This document shows, piece after piece, positions 15,801 through 27,152 of a stretch of 64,000 nucleotides of DNA (position 1 is its first letter; each line of letters begins with the position of its first letter). Under the pieces are notes generated by a model that saw only the letters and a list, made by a program, of their open reading frames with translations, made no database searches and had not been told where the DNA came from. Both the position numbers and the translations under genes were made by a program. The stretch lies in contig NZ_JADHDT010000006.1 of the NCBI RefSeq assembly GCF_016820445.1, forward strand, positions 271,078-335,077, in the 5' to 3' direction. This DNA is from Sphingomonas beigongshangi. GTDB lineage: Bacteria; Pseudomonadota; Alphaproteobacteria; Sphingomonadales; Sphingomonadaceae.

Positions 15801-18257
15801 ATGATGAACCTTGCCGAATATCGTAATCGCAATACCCGGCTTGCCGATTTCCTGCCTTGGGTCGCCCTGGTCGGCGAAGGCGTCGTCCTCAACAAGGATG
15901 GTAGCCTGCAGCGTACTGCGCGCTTCCGCGGTCCTGACCTCGACAGCGCCGTGCCGGCCGAGCTCGTCGCAGTCGCGGGCCGGCTCAACAACGCTTTCCG
16001 ACGTCTCGGCTCCGGCTGGGCCATCTTCGTCGAAGCGCAACGCCACGACGCCGCGACCTATCCCTCGAGCATGTTCGCCGACAGCGCCTCTGCGCTGGTC
16101 GACGCCGAACGCAAGGCCGACTTCGAGGAAGCAGGCGCGCACTTCGAGTCCAGCTATTTCCTCACCTTCCTCTATCTGCCGCCGGCCGAAGACGCGGCGC
16201 GTGCCGAAGCATGGCTATACGAGGGTCGCGACCATGGCGGCGTCAACGCGCGCGAAGTGCTGCGCGGTTTCGTCGATCGTACCGATCGTATCTTGAACCT
16301 GATCGACGCCTTCATGCCGGAATGCGCGTGGCTCGATGACGCCGAAACACTCACCTATCTGCATTCGACTATCTCGACGAAGCGTCATCGTGTTCGCGTC
16401 CCCGAGACGCCGATGTATCTCGACGCTCTTCTGGCCGATCAACCGCTGACCGGCGGACTCGAACCGCGCCTCGGGGAAACGCACCTGCGCATCCTCACCA
16501 TCGTCGGTTTCCCGACCGCGACGACGCCCGGAATCCTCGACGAGTTGAACCGGTTGGCCTTTCCCTATCGCTGGTCGACGCGGGCCATCCTTCTCGACAA
16601 AACTGACGCGACCAAGCTGCTGACCAAGATCCGTCGGCAATGGTTCGCCAAGCGCAAGTCCATCGCCGCCATTCTCAAAGAGGTGATGACCAACGAGGCC
16701 TCGGCGCTCGTCGACACCGACGCGGCCAACAAGGCGGCCGACGCCGACATGGCGCTTCAGGAACTCGGCGCCGACTATGCCGGCCAAGCCTATGTCACCG
16801 CCACCATCACCGTTTGGGACGACGACCCGCGCATCGCCGCCGAGAAACTGCGTCTAGTCGAAAAGGTCGTTCAGGGACGTGATTTCACCGCGATGGCGGA
16901 GACCATCAACGCCGTAGACGCCTGGCTCGGCTCCTTGCCCGGCCATGTCTACGCCAATGTCCGCCAGCCCCCCATCAGCACACTCAATCTCGCCCACATG
17001 ATCCCGCTGTCAGCGGTGTGGGCGGGACCGGAACGGGACGAGCACTTCGATGCACCCCCACTGCTTTACGGCAGAACCGAAGGCTCGACCCCGTTCCGGC
17101 TTTCCATCCATGTCGGCGACGTCGGCCATACGCTGGTCGTCGGCCCAACCGGCGCCGGCAAATCCGTACTGCTCGCGCTCATGGCGCTGCAATTCAGGCG
17201 CTATCCGCAGTCTCAGGTTTTCGCCTTTGACTTCGGTGGTTCGATCCGGGCCGCGGCGCTCGCCATGCGCGGCGACTGGCATGATCTCGGCGGCGGCCTC
17301 ACCGAAGGGGCCGAAGACAGCGTGTCACTCCAGCCGCTTGCACGGATCGACGACATTGCAGAGCGCGCATGGGCCTCGGACTGGCTGATCGCAATCCTGG
17401 CGCGGGAGAGCGTGTCCGTCACGCCCGAGGTCAAGGAACACCTGTGGTCGGCGCTGTCCTCGTTGGCGTCGGCGCCGGTCTCCGAGCGCACGTTGACCGG
17501 GCTGTCCGTCCTGCTCCAGTCCAACGACCTGAAGCAGGCGTTGCGACCCTACTGCGTCGGCGGACCCTATGGTCGCCTCCTCGACGCAGAGGCCGAACAT
17601 CTCGGCGAGGCCAACGTCCAGGCGTTCGAGACTGAAGGACTGATCGGAACCGGCGCCGCCGCCGCCGTGCTCGCCTATCTCTTCCATCGCATCGAGGACC
17701 GCCTCGACGGACGGCCGACGCTCCTGATCGTCGATGAAGGCTGGCTCGCGCTCGACGATGAGGGATTCGCCGGCCAGCTCCGCGAATGGCTGAAGACGCT
17801 GCGCAAGAAGAACGCCAGCGTCATCTTCGCGACCCAGTCGCTCTCCGACATCGACGGCTCGGCGATTGCACCGGCGATCATCGAGAGCTGCCAGACCCGC
17901 ATCCTTCTTCCGAACGAGCGCGCGATCGAGCCGCAGATCACCGCCATCTATCGCCGCTTCGGTCTCAATGACCGGCAGATCGAGATCCTCGCCCGCGCCA
18001 TGCCGAAGCGCGACTATTACTGCCAGTCGCGGCGCGGCAACCGCTTGTTCGAACTCGGACTATCCGATGTCGCGCTGGCGCTGTGCGCAGTCTCATCAAA
18101 GCAGCACCAGGCGCTGATCGCCGAGGTTCACGCCCGCAGCGGCACCGACGGCTTCCTCTCCGAATGGCTGATCTCGAGCCGGCTCGCCTGGGCTGCCGAT
18201 CTCATTGCCAACCTCACCAACGTCATCCCCCAAGCCAATCAGGAGGTATTCTCATGA
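15801..18257 (+). CDS. trbE: TrbE conjugal transfer ATPase (VirB4-like)
   Basis: An 818-residue VirB4-family ATPase, the largest energiser of the mating channel. The N-terminus MMNLAEYRNRNTRLADFLPW is typical. Walker A VGPTGAGKSVLL is near residue 448, and Walker B LLIVDEGWLALDD near 645. FATQSLSDIDGSAIAPAIIES matches the family C-terminal motor. Length is as expected. It shares ATGA with trbJ. Confidence 0.95.
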   Translation: MMNLAEYRNRNTRLADFLPWVALVGEGVVLNKDGSLQRTARFRGPDLDSAVPAELVAVAGRLNNAFRRLGSGWAIFVEAQRHDAATYPSSMFADSASALVDAERKADFEEAGAHFESSYFLTFLYLPPAEDAARAEAWLYEGRDHGGVNAREVLRGFVDRTDRILNLIDAFMPECAWLDDAETLTYLHSTISTKRHRVRVPETPMYLDALLADQPLTGGLEPRLGETHLRILTIVGFPTATTPGILDELNRLAFPYRWSTRAILLDKTDATKLLTKIRRQWFAKRKSIAAILKEVMTNEASALVDTDAANKAADADMALQELGADYAGQAYVTATITVWDDDPRIAAEKLRLVEKVVQGRDFTAMAETINAVDAWLGSLPGHVYANVRQPPISTLNLAHMIPLSAVWAGPERDEHFDAPPLLYGRTEGSTPFRLSIHVGDVGHTLVVGPTGAGKSVLLALMALQFRRYPQSQVFAFDFGGSIRAAALAMRGDWHDLGGGLTEGAEDSVSLQPLARIDDIAERAWASDWLIAILARESVSVTPEVKEHLWSALSSLASAPVSERTLTGLSVLLQSNDLKQALRPYCVGGPYGRLLDAEAEHLGEANVQAFETEGLIGTGAAAAVLAYLFHRIEDRLDGRPTLLIVDEGWLALDDEGFAGQLREWLKTLRKKNASVIFATQSLSDIDGSAIAPAIIESCQTRILLPNERAIEPQITAIYRRFGLNDRQIEILARAMPKRDYYCQSRRGNRLFELGLSDVALALCAVSSKQHQALIAEVHARSGTDGFLSEWLISSRLAWAADLIANLTNVIPQANQEVFS

Positions 18258-19030
18258 CACGCTCATTCCGTTCGCGCTCACGCGCACTGCGTTTCGCCAC
18301 GATCATCGCTGCGACACCAGTCGCTATCTCGATCTTTATCAGCACGCCAGCGGCGGCCCAATTCGGCGGCATCGTCTACGATCCGACGAACTACGCGCAG
18401 AATGTGCTGACGGCTGCGCGGACGCTCCAGCAGGTCAACCAGCAGATCACGCAGCTTCAGAACGAAGCGACAATGCTGATCAATCAGGCCCGCAACCTTG
18501 CGAGCCTGCCATACTCGTCGCTTCAGCAGCTTCAGCAATCGGTACAGCGCACGCAGCAGCTCCTGCAACAGGCGCAGGGCATCGCCCTCAACGTCCAGCA
18601 AATCGATCGCGCGTTTCAGACCACCTACGGCAATGCATCGATGTCGGCTTCCGATCAGGCGCTTGTCGCGCAGGCGCGTGAACGCTGGCAGAACACCGTC
18701 GGCGGCTTGCAGGACGCCATGCGCGTCCAGGCCGGCGTTGTTGGCAACATCGACACCAACCGTAGCGAGATGTCCGCGCTTGTCGGGCAGAGCCAGGGCG
18801 CGACCGGTGCGCTGCAGGCGACCCAGGCCGGCAACCAGCTTCTCGCCCTGCAGGCGCAGCAGCTTGCCGACCTCACCGCGGTCGTGGCCGCCAACGGCCG
18901 TGCGCAGAGTCTGTCCGAGGCCGAGCGTGCGGCCGCGGCCGAGCAGGGTCGTGAGCAACGCCGTCGCTTCCTGACGCCTGGCAGCGGCTACCAGCCGGGC
19001 AACGCCCGTATGTTCCCGAACGGCAACTGA
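18254..19030 (+). CDS. trbJ: TrbJ (VirB5-like) minor pilus protein
   Basis: A 258-residue secreted protein. The signal peptide ends near STPAAAQF. The mature part starts GGIVYDPTNYAQNVLTA and is a long glutamine-rich helical protein, the standard TrbJ form. Translation is coupled to trbE; an AGGAGG site precedes ATG 18254. Confidence 0.92.
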   Translation: MTRSFRSRSRALRFATIIAATPVAISIFISTPAAAQFGGIVYDPTNYAQNVLTAARTLQQVNQQITQLQNEATMLINQARNLASLPYSSLQQLQQSVQRTQQLLQQAQGIALNVQQIDRAFQTTYGNASMSASDQALVAQARERWQNTVGGLQDAMRVQAGVVGNIDTNRSEMSALVGQSQGATGALQATQAGNQLLALQAQQLADLTAVVAANGRAQSLSEAERAAAAEQGREQRRRFLTPGSGYQPGNARMFPNGN

Positions 19031-19040
19031 GACCGCGGCC

Positions 19041-19430
19041 ATGGACGGCAAGATGCTCGCCAGGATCGGCGCCGCGGTGTTCGTCGCCGTCGCGATCACC
19101 GCGACCGCGATCGAGATGACGCGGAAAGAGGAGGCGCCAGCGTCTTGGTCGTCAGGCCGCGCCGTTCAAGCGCGGGTCGATCCGCTGCGCGACGCCCTGA
19201 TCCGCTGCCAGGCGCTCGGCGAAGACGGGCCGCGCGATCCGGCGTGCCGCCGCGCATGGGCCGAGAACCGAAACCGCTTCCTCGCGCCCGGTGCCCGCCC
19301 GGCCGAGCGTCTGCCGGACATGCCGTCCGCGCCGCGAGAGAGCCTCACCCCTCAGCCTGATGAGCGCAACCCTCCGATGCCGCCGCCCGCCGCGCCAACC
19401 GTCACCCCACAGCTCGACGAGGCTCGGTAA
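19041..19430 (+). CDS. trbK: TrbK-alt putative entry-exclusion protein
   Basis: A 129-residue protein with one N-terminal membrane helix (about residues 7-24), then DPLRDALIRCQALGEDGPRD and ACRRAWAENRNRFL, the TrbK-alt signature with its cysteine pair. The proline-rich tail is probably extended in the periplasm. Members sit between trbJ and trbL and are thought to block uptake of a second ICE copy; that role is inferred from RP4 TrbK. Confidence 0.82.
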   Translation: MDGKMLARIGAAVFVAVAITATAIEMTRKEEAPASWSSGRAVQARVDPLRDALIRCQALGEDGPRDPACRRAWAENRNRFLAPGARPAERLPDMPSAPRESLTPQPDERNPPMPPPAAPTVTPQLDEAR

Positions 19431-19434
19431 CGTC

Positions 19435-20790
19435 ATGGGCAACACCGGCGTTATCGACCATTTCCTCGAGGTCTTCACCCGCTACATCGATAGCGGTTTC
19501 GGACTGCTCAGCGGCGAGGTCGCTTTCATTGCGACCACGTTGATCGTGATCGACGTGACGCTGGCCGCGCTGTTCTGGAGCTGGGGCGCCGACGACGACA
19601 TCTTGGCCAGGCTGGTCAAAAAGACGCTGTTCGTCGGTGTCTTCGCCTACATCATCGGCAACTGGAACAACCTCGCCCGCATCATCTTCGAAAGCTTCGC
19701 GGGCCTCGGCCTCAAAGCCAGTGGAACAGGCTTCACCACGGCCGATCTCTTGCGTCCGGGCAAGGTCGCACAGACGGGTCTGGACGCCGGCCGCCCGCTG
19801 CTCGATTCCATTTCCAGCTTGATGGGCTACTGGTCGTTCTTCGAGAACTTTATCCAGATCGCCTGCATGTTCCTGGCCTGGGCGCTGGTGCTTCTCGCCT
19901 TCTTCATCCTCGCCATCCAGCTCTTCGTCACGCTCATCGAGTTCAAGCTGACAACGCTCGCCGGCTTCGTGCTGATCCCGTTCGGCCTGTTCGGCAAATC
20001 TGCCTTCATGGCCGAGCGGGTGCTTGGCAACGTGATCTCGTCCGGCATCAAGGTCTTGGTGCTGGCCGTCATCATCGGCATCGGCTCGACGCTCTTCTCC
20101 GAATTCACGTCCGGTTTCGGCGGCCAGAACCCCTCGATTGATGAAGCGATGGCGATCGTGCTGGCCGCTCTGTCGCTACTCGGTCTTGGCATCTTCGGTC
20201 CCGGCATCGCCAGCGGGATCGTCTCAGGCGGTCCTCAACTCAGCGCCGGCGCCGCCGTCGGGACGGGCCTTGCCGCCGGTGGCATGGTCGCTCTCGGCGC
20301 TGGCGCCGTCGGCGCGGCCGCATCCGGCGGTGCCGCACTGGCTGGTGGCGCCGCCGCCGCCGCTCGGGGCGGCGCCGCGCTCGCGGGTGGCGCATCGACC
20401 GCATATAGCCTTGGCGCAGCCGGACAGTCCGGTGCAGCCGGCGTCGCTTCCGGGCTCAGCGGGGTCGCCCGCGCCGGCGGCAGCGCCGCCGTGTCGCCGC
20501 TGCGCCGTGCCGCGTTGCGCGCTGCCGAAAGCATGCGTTCCAGCTTCAGCGCTGGCGGCAAGGCGGCATTCGAAGCCACAGGCGGAACTTCCACCATGGG
20601 CTCGATCGGCGGTGATGCCGCCGGCGACGGAGCAGCGCCCGCGAGCGCTGGCGGCGCTCCGGCCTGGGCGCAACGCATGCGGCGCTCCCAACACATGACC
20701 CACGCCGCGCAGGCCACAGCCCATGCCGTTCGCTCAGGCGACGCACATGGCGGTGGCTTGTCCGTCAACCTGTCCGAAGGCGATCGCTGA
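19435..20790 (+). CDS. trbL: TrbL (VirB6-like) inner-membrane channel protein
   Basis: A 451-residue polytopic protein: MGNTGVIDHFLEVFTRYIDSG at the start, five to six membrane helices up to about residue 275, then a long glycine/alanine/serine-rich segment without helices. Both features are typical of TrbL. ATG 19435 lies four bases after trbK. The stop overlaps trbF (TGATG). Confidence 0.93.
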   Translation: MGNTGVIDHFLEVFTRYIDSGFGLLSGEVAFIATTLIVIDVTLAALFWSWGADDDILARLVKKTLFVGVFAYIIGNWNNLARIIFESFAGLGLKASGTGFTTADLLRPGKVAQTGLDAGRPLLDSISSLMGYWSFFENFIQIACMFLAWALVLLAFFILAIQLFVTLIEFKLTTLAGFVLIPFGLFGKSAFMAERVLGNVISSGIKVLVLAVIIGIGSTLFSEFTSGFGGQNPSIDEAMAIVLAALSLLGLGIFGPGIASGIVSGGPQLSAGAAVGTGLAAGGMVALGAGAVGAAASGGAALAGGAAAAARGGAALAGGASTAYSLGAAGQSGAAGVASGLSGVARAGGSAAVSPLRRAALRAAESMRSSFSAGGKAAFEATGGTSTMGSIGGDAAGDGAAPASAGGAPAWAQRMRRSQHMTHAAQATAHAVRSGDAHGGGLSVNLSEGDR

Positions 20791-21469
20791 TGTTCAAACG
20801 ACCCTCTACCCATTACGGCAAGGCCCCCGAGCCGGAGACGCCTTATCAGCGCGCCGCCCAAGTTTGGGACGAGCGCATCGGCGCATCACGCATCCAGGCC
20901 AAAAATTGGCGATTGATGGCGTTTGGCTCGTTGCTCCTGTCAGCCGGATTCGCCACCGCGCTCGTCGTACAGTCAGCCCGCGGGACCATCGTGCCCTGGG
21001 TGGTCCAAGTCGACCGGCTCGGCCAGGCGCAAGCGGTCGCCCCCGCTCAGGCAGACTATCGTCCGACCGATCCGCAAATCGCCTTTCACCTCGCGCGCTT
21101 CATCGAGCAGGTCCGATCGATTCCCGCGGACGCCATTATCGTCCGCCAAAACTGGCTGCGAGCTTACGATTTCACGACCGATCGCGGCGCTGCGGCCCTG
21201 AACGACTACGCGCGGTCGAACGACCCGTTCGCAAAGGTAGGCCGCCAGCAGATCGCCGTCGATGTCTCCAGCGTCATTCGCGCGTCACCCGACAGCTTTC
21301 GCGTTGCCTGGGTCGAGCGCCGCTACGAAAACGGCCAACTCGCCGAGACCACGCGCTGGACCGCGATCCTGACGATCGTGGTCCAGATCCCCCGCAACGC
21401 CGATCGCCTCCGAGCAAACCCGCTCGGCATCTACGTCAACGCAATAAATTGGTCACGGGAGCTTGGGCA

Positions 21470-21473
<4 letters not shown>
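20790..21473 (+). CDS. trbF: TrbF (VirB8-like)
   Basis: A 227-residue bitopic protein: cytoplasmic N-terminus (FKRPSTHYGKAPEPETPYQR), one membrane helix at about 45-65, and the periplasmic VirB8 fold with VPWVVQVDRLGQAQ and RWTAILTIVV. It nucleates the inner-membrane part of the pore. The last four bases are shared with trbG. Confidence 0.93.
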
Positions 21474-22515
<1,042 letters not shown>

Positions 22516-22519
<4 letters not shown>

Positions 22520-23736
22520 GCGAGAACCCTCCCCGGAATGAGGGTGCGCCCGACGACGACGCGCAGCCGTTGACCGGCGAGCCGGCCAGCGCGGCGCCGA
22601 TGCGGCTGCGCGCGGATCCACCCCGCGTCACCCGGCTATCGCGCAAGGTCCTGGCTGGCGTGGGCCTGGTCGCGAGCCTCGGCCTCGGCGGCGCCTTGAT
22701 CTACGCGCTTCAAACCCGCGACAGCGGCCGACCCAATGAGGAACTCTACTCGACAGAGAACCGCTCGACGGCCGACGGGCTTGCGGGCCTGCCGCGCGAT
22801 TACAGCGGCGTTCCTCGGCTCGGTCCGCCGCTTCCGGGCGATCTCGGCCGGCCGATGCTCAGCCCGGCGAACGGCGGACAGCCTGTTCCGGCTCCTGGCA
22901 TCGCAACGCCGAATCCCGGGCTAAGTCAGGAGGAGCAGCGACGCCTTCAGGAAATCGAGACCGCCCGGACCAGCCGGCTGTTCTCCGGGTCGGAGTCCCG
23001 CGCCGGTTCCCCCGCAACGACGCCGACCCTCGTGCCTCCGCCGGCGCCGAACCTCGCCAGCCTCGGGCTCGCGCCGCCGCCTGCGACCCCTTCGGCCCAA
23101 GATCGTCAGAATGCCTTCCTGAATGCGGCCGCCGATCGCAGGACGGTAGCGCCCGATCGAGTCGTCGCGCCGCCGTCGCCGAACGTTCTGCAAGCCGGCG
23201 CCGTCATCTCAGCCGCGCTCATCACCGGAATTCGTTCCGATCTGCCTGGGCAGATCACCGCGCAGGTCACCGAGAACATCTACGACAGTCCCACCGGACG
23301 CATCCTTCTCGTGCCGCAGGGCACGCGCGTCGTGGGCCAGTACGACAACAGCGTCCAGTTTGGACAGAGCCGCGTGCTCTTGGTCTGGAACCGGCTGATT
23401 TTTCCGAACGGCCGCTCGATCGTGTTGGAGCGCCAACCAGGCGCAGACGCCCAAGGATTTGCCGGCCTTCAAGACGGCGTGGATTACCACTGGTGGGATC
23501 TCGCCAAGGCCGCTGGTCTGTCCACACTCCTCAACGTCGGTGCTGAACTTGCGGTCGATGATCAAGACCGGCTGCTGCGAGCCATCCGCAACGGTGGCCA
23601 GGACACGATCAACGATGCCGGTCAGCAGATCGTTCGCCGCCAGCTTAACGTCGCTCCGACGCTCACGATCCGGCCGGGCTTCCCGGTCAGGGTGATCGTG
23701 ACGCGGGATCTGGTACTCGAACCATATGGAGGGTGA
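22516..23736 (+). CDS. trbI: TrbI (VirB10-like)
   Basis: A 406-residue energy-sensing core protein: cytoplasmic tail, one membrane helix (about residues 47-67), a proline-rich periplasmic spacer, then the VirB10 domain (GAVISAALITGIRSDLPGQI, QGTRVVGQYDNSVQFGQSR, VTRDLVLEPY). The start is GTG 22516 in the coupled position behind CGGGAGG. Confidence 0.93.
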
Positions 23737-23738
23737 TC

Positions 23739-23963
23739 ATGGCGAAGCTCAAGCTTGGCGCGCTCTTGGAAGACAAGGCTGTCAAAGTGTCGCTCGAACT
23801 GCCGGCCTCGCTGCATCGCGACTTGGTGCTCTACGCGGAGGTCCTGGGGCGCGAACAGGGGCAAACCATTTCAGATCCGGTCAAGCTCATAGCGCCGATG
23901 TTGCAGCGTTTCATCGCGACCGATCGCGCGTTCGCAGCTGCCAGGAAGTCAGCTCCGGACTAA
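23739..23963 (+). CDS. DUF2274 family protein
   Basis: A 74-residue protein beginning MAKLKLGALLEDKAVKVSLE, then LHRDLVLYAEVLGRE. This DUF2274 pattern closes trb operons in alphaproteobacterial ICEs. The fold looks like a ribbon-helix-helix (beta strand KVSLELPASL, two helices). Role unknown; perhaps trb regulation. GGAGGGTG precedes ATG 23739, two bases after trbI. Confidence 0.88.
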   Translation: MAKLKLGALLEDKAVKVSLELPASLHRDLVLYAEVLGREQGQTISDPVKLIAPMLQRFIATDRAFAAARKSAPD

Positions 23964-23978
23964 CGGGGGCGACCCCGT
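23963..23978 (+). terminator. Hairpin at the end of the trb operon
   Basis: ACGGGG-GCGA-CCCCGT, a perfect 6-bp stem with a GNRA-type loop, starting on the last base of the DUF2274 stop. There is no T run, so termination strength is uncertain. Confidence 0.5.
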
Positions 23979-24247
23979 CAGTATATTCCGTATATGACGC
24001 GAACGGCGGTGCTAACCAAAAGCAGCCACAGCGCCTCGTCCCAATGGTTGAACCCATCACGCCTCAGGAATTTCTCACCGAGCGTGATCGCAAAGACGGC
24101 GCTACAGATCGAGTAAAGCGAGAGTACGAGCGACACCATTGGGAAATAATGCGCCCGGCCGTATAGCCCAATAATAGAGGAGACGCAGAGTTTTGTAGCG
24201 AAGCGTCGAAGCGTCAAGCGCGACTCCGCGTCTAGATGCGGCATCAT
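23978..24247 (-). CDS. Small membrane protein, unknown
   Basis: An 88-89 residue reading frame on the minus strand, converging on the trb operon. It starts MPHLDAESRLTLRRFATKLC, has a hydrophobic middle (FPMVSLVLSLYSICSAVFAI), then FNHWDEALWLLLVSTAVRVI. Two membrane helices and a conserved-looking NHWDEA motif suggest a real gene, but no clear ribosome-binding site is visible. Confidence 0.45.
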   Translation of the reverse strand: MMPHLDAESRLTLRRFATKLCVSSIIGLYGRAHYFPMVSLVLSLYSICSAVFAITLGEKFLRRDGFNHWDEALWLLLVSTAVRVIYGIY

Positions 24248-24333
24248 GAATGCTCGCTGCCATCATCGCGCCAACTATGCGTTCGCGGGTCCCATCGATC
24301 ACCTCGCACGTGCGCGATAGCGCGGTGCGGCCT

Positions 24334-25572
24334 TCAAAAAAGTATGCCTGTCTCGATCAGCGCGCGCACCTGATCGCGTCGATCGAAGTCACGACCGAAG
24401 CCAAAGCCCGCCTCGAGGTTCCCGATCCGGGTGTACGACACCTCTCCTCGCGCGAAGAATATGCCTTTCTGATAAGTCGGCGTGAAGGTCAGCGACCAGG
24501 CACTGCTTCCGGGACCATAAAGCAAGTTCGTTGGCGCACACGACGCATCCGATCCGCATCTTCCCCCGCTAGTCTTCAGATATTCAGCCCGCGCGCCGAG
24601 CGACCACTCCTTGTCGATCGCGTATTTAACGAGCAGCGCCCCGCCGTAGGTATCTGCGGAACGATTGATGCCGAGCTGATCATCGCGGCCAACGTGGCTG
24701 TATTGGAGATACGGCGTCAGTGTGAGCGGACCGCTCGTATGGGTGTAAATGAGATTGAAAATGCTGCTGTTGTTCTGCGCCAAAGGCGTCGCGAAGGAGG
24801 ATTTGTCATTACGCGATAGCGCACCAGCGCCGACGAAGCTCAGCGAATTCGAGGAATCAAACGCGTAGGAAAGCGTGCCCGAGAGCCAGTTCAGCTTTCC
24901 CGAAAAATAGCCGTCGTTAAGCGAGACCGCCGCACTGACGGCTCCCTTGGCGTAATTCACTTGGACGCCGCGACTGATGGCCGGCTCCTGATTCCACAGC
25001 AAGCCGCGCTCGATATTGACGTTTTGGAAGGTGAACGTCGACTCCGCGCCGACCATCGTTGGCAGTAATCCGGCAGACACGGATAGTTCGGGCGATATCA
25101 CCGCTTTCGCGTACGCCACCGGAACCGGACCAAAAAGCTGCTCCGTCGCTTCGGTTGCCTTCAGGTAAGACGTACCCAGCGAAGGGATGGAGTAAATGCC
25201 CGTCTGTACATAGAACTGTAGCGGGCCAAGGGTCGTTTGAAACTGGACTTGCGCGTTGCTGATATCGACGAAGCCGTCGCGGTTGCCGATCCCGCCGGCG
25301 TGCGTTGCATTGGTCTGCGCGACGCCAATGCCCGTCACTTGGCCCGACACCAGAACCTGACCGAACGGTCCTGCCTCAAGCGCGATGGCGTCAGGATTAG
25401 GGACGAGGGGGCCAGCAAAACTCGGTGCCGGAACCGGATCTGCATATGCCGCGCTCGCGCCGAAGAGCGTAGCGCACGCCACTCCAAGCGCCAGGGTCGA
25501 GGGCGACGTCAACCACCATTTGTGTCGCGGCGTCGACTTGCGAATAGCAGAGAAATCGGCACGTTCGGGCAT
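24334..25572 (-). CDS. Outer-membrane beta-barrel protein (porin-like)
   Basis: A 412-residue protein with a long signal peptide ending near AAYADPVP. The body is alternating strands ending in an aromatic residue: GPLQFYVQTGIYSIPSLG, NYAKGAVSAAVSLNDGYFSG, and the C-terminal LIETGILF typical of outer-membrane barrels. It resembles the BBP2-type barrels of Proteobacteria. A role in solute or ion entry for the neighbouring potassium genes is possible but not shown. The LysR gene behind it reads the same way. Confidence 0.82.
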   Translation of the reverse strand: MPERADFSAIRKSTPRHKWWLTSPSTLALGVACATLFGASAAYADPVPAPSFAGPLVPNPDAIALEAGPFGQVLVSGQVTGIGVAQTNATHAGGIGNRDGFVDISNAQVQFQTTLGPLQFYVQTGIYSIPSLGTSYLKATEATEQLFGPVPVAYAKAVISPELSVSAGLLPTMVGAESTFTFQNVNIERGLLWNQEPAISRGVQVNYAKGAVSAAVSLNDGYFSGKLNWLSGTLSYAFDSSNSLSFVGAGALSRNDKSSFATPLAQNNSSIFNLIYTHTSGPLTLTPYLQYSHVGRDDQLGINRSADTYGGALLVKYAIDKEWSLGARAEYLKTSGGRCGSDASCAPTNLLYGPGSSAWSLTFTPTYQKGIFFARGEVSYTRIGNLEAGFGFGRDFDRRDQVRALIETGILF

Positions 25573-25752
25573 ATATGCATCCCCATTTGATTGGGCAGAT
25601 GCAGCGAAGCACTAATTTTACGCGTATAAAGTCGGCGCTTTATCTGACGTTGGGCCGTAAGGATTGCATATATATTTGAGCAGCGTCAGCCCTGTTTGAC
25701 GCGGCTTAGACCGCCTGGCGGTAACGAACCTCAGCACGGGCGACTTTGACCA

Positions 25753-26649
25753 TTATGCGGTAGCGGCTTGCCCGGCCGTCAAGCTCAGCAGCCGGCGAAA
25801 GGGCGGGTTATCGTTCTCGGTCGACCAAACCGCGGAGAAGGGCAGCGCGCAACCTTCGAGCTTCCGATAGGTGATGCCGGGGAACGACGTCTCCGCGACC
25901 GATTGGCTCGCTATCGAGATGCCTCTGCCGATCGCAACCAACTGCATCAGGGTTTGTGACGACACGCGGTCACGCTGTATCCGTGGCGAATATCCAATGG
26001 AGGAGAGGTGCCGGAAAACGAACGCTTCGATGTCGCGTCCCGGCGTAGCTTCGGTCACCAGAAACTGCTTCAGCCTGATGTCACTCCACGCGATTTCGCT
26101 CTTTTTCGTGAGTGCATCATTCTCCGACAAGACGACAAACACATCCTCGGTCCACAGCCGTTTGGTGGCGAGGCTGCCAGTGTCAAGCGGCGCGGCCATG
26201 AACGCGATATCGAGATTGCCGCGCTCTAAGTCCTCGAAGAGCTGTGTATGTGTGCCTTCCACAAACTCAAGCTGCACTGCTTCATGTTGCTGACAAAAGC
26301 GAATAAGCAGCTCCCCGAGGAACCCGGTTGCGAGCGGAGATGACAGGCCGACGCGAACCGTACCGGACCTGCCGCGGCCGATCGTGCCGACATCGCCTAC
26401 CGCACGATCAATCTCGTTCAGCGCGGCTTGGGCATGCTCGACAAAAATAGACCCAGCTTGCGTTAGCGAAACGCCGGACCTTTTGCGAAGAAATAAGCTG
26501 GAGCCTAACCCGTCTTCCAAGTTTCTGACCTGCCGACTGATTGTCGACTCCCGCACGCCAAGGCGTGAAGATGCCTTGCGAAAGCTTCCGAACCGGGCGG
26601 CCGTCACAACGTATCGTATGTGCCTAAGCTCTAGCTCAAAGGCCTTCAC
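25753..26649 (-). CDS. LysR-family transcriptional regulator
   Basis: A 298-residue regulator. The N-terminal winged HTH (ELRHIRYVVTAARFGSFRKASSRLGVRESTISRQVRNLE, read in parts) is followed by the effector-binding domain, beginning near residue 90 (GTVRVGLSSPLATGFLGELL). It is transcribed away from the kdp operon, with 503 bases between, so it may control kdp, the outer-membrane protein gene, or itself. The inducer is unknown. Confidence 0.9.
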   Translation of the reverse strand: MKAFELELRHIRYVVTAARFGSFRKASSRLGVRESTISRQVRNLEDGLGSSLFLRKRSGVSLTQAGSIFVEHAQAALNEIDRAVGDVGTIGRGRSGTVRVGLSSPLATGFLGELLIRFCQQHEAVQLEFVEGTHTQLFEDLERGNLDIAFMAAPLDTGSLATKRLWTEDVFVVLSENDALTKKSEIAWSDIRLKQFLVTEATPGRDIEAFVFRHLSSIGYSPRIQRDRVSSQTLMQLVAIGRGISIASQSVAETSFPGITYRKLEGCALPFSAVWSTENDNPPFRRLLSLTAGQAATA

Positions 26650-27152
26650 CGCCAGAAGGGCCGGGCTACGCAGCGATGTCGGTGGGGATGGAAGCTACAG
26701 CGCATCTCGGCGTTACCTGTAATTGGAACGCGTCGAGCCGAACGCGATGCTATAGGACGCTGCTTACCCCGCGTGACATAAGGATCACGTAGAGTTTCGA
26801 GGGGCGACCGCAAAGATCGCGTAAAGCGCAGCCCTCATTCGCCAGTTCCAGAGCGTACTCCGCTTCACTCGCATTCATCTATTCATGGTCGGCCAAGAAA
26901 CGTCGCGGGCGGTGGCTGTGACATGCTTCCTTACGCCATCCTTATACACGGGCGTAAAAACTCAGCGCCGCCTTTACGTGCAACGTCTTAAAGGCGTCCC
27001 GCAGACTGACACTAAACTGGAGCTGCAGCCAAAATGCTCAGCAACTTTCTGGCCGAGGAGCCGAGATCTGCGCGTCTACTGAGCCGCGTGCGTTCGCGCT
27101 CGCGCACGAAGAGACGATCGTTCGGCGTCGTCGCGCTGTTTGGAGAACCCTC
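26650..27152. other. Divergent control region, LysR versus kdp
   Basis: 503 bases without a convincing gene, separating the LysR regulator (minus) from kdpF (plus). It should hold both promoters. TTACGCC (26931-26937) and GGCGTAA (26951-26957) form an inverted repeat with a 13-base spacer. A 40-codon frame at 27034-27156 ending on the kdpF start is too weak to call. Confidence 0.5.
26931..26957. promoter_or_regulatory. Inverted repeat, possible operator of the kdp operon
   Basis: Perfect 7-bp arms TTACGCC and GGCGTAA, 13 bases apart, about 195 bases before kdpF. Size and placement suit a LysR or KdpE dimer site; neither is proven. Confidence 0.3.
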
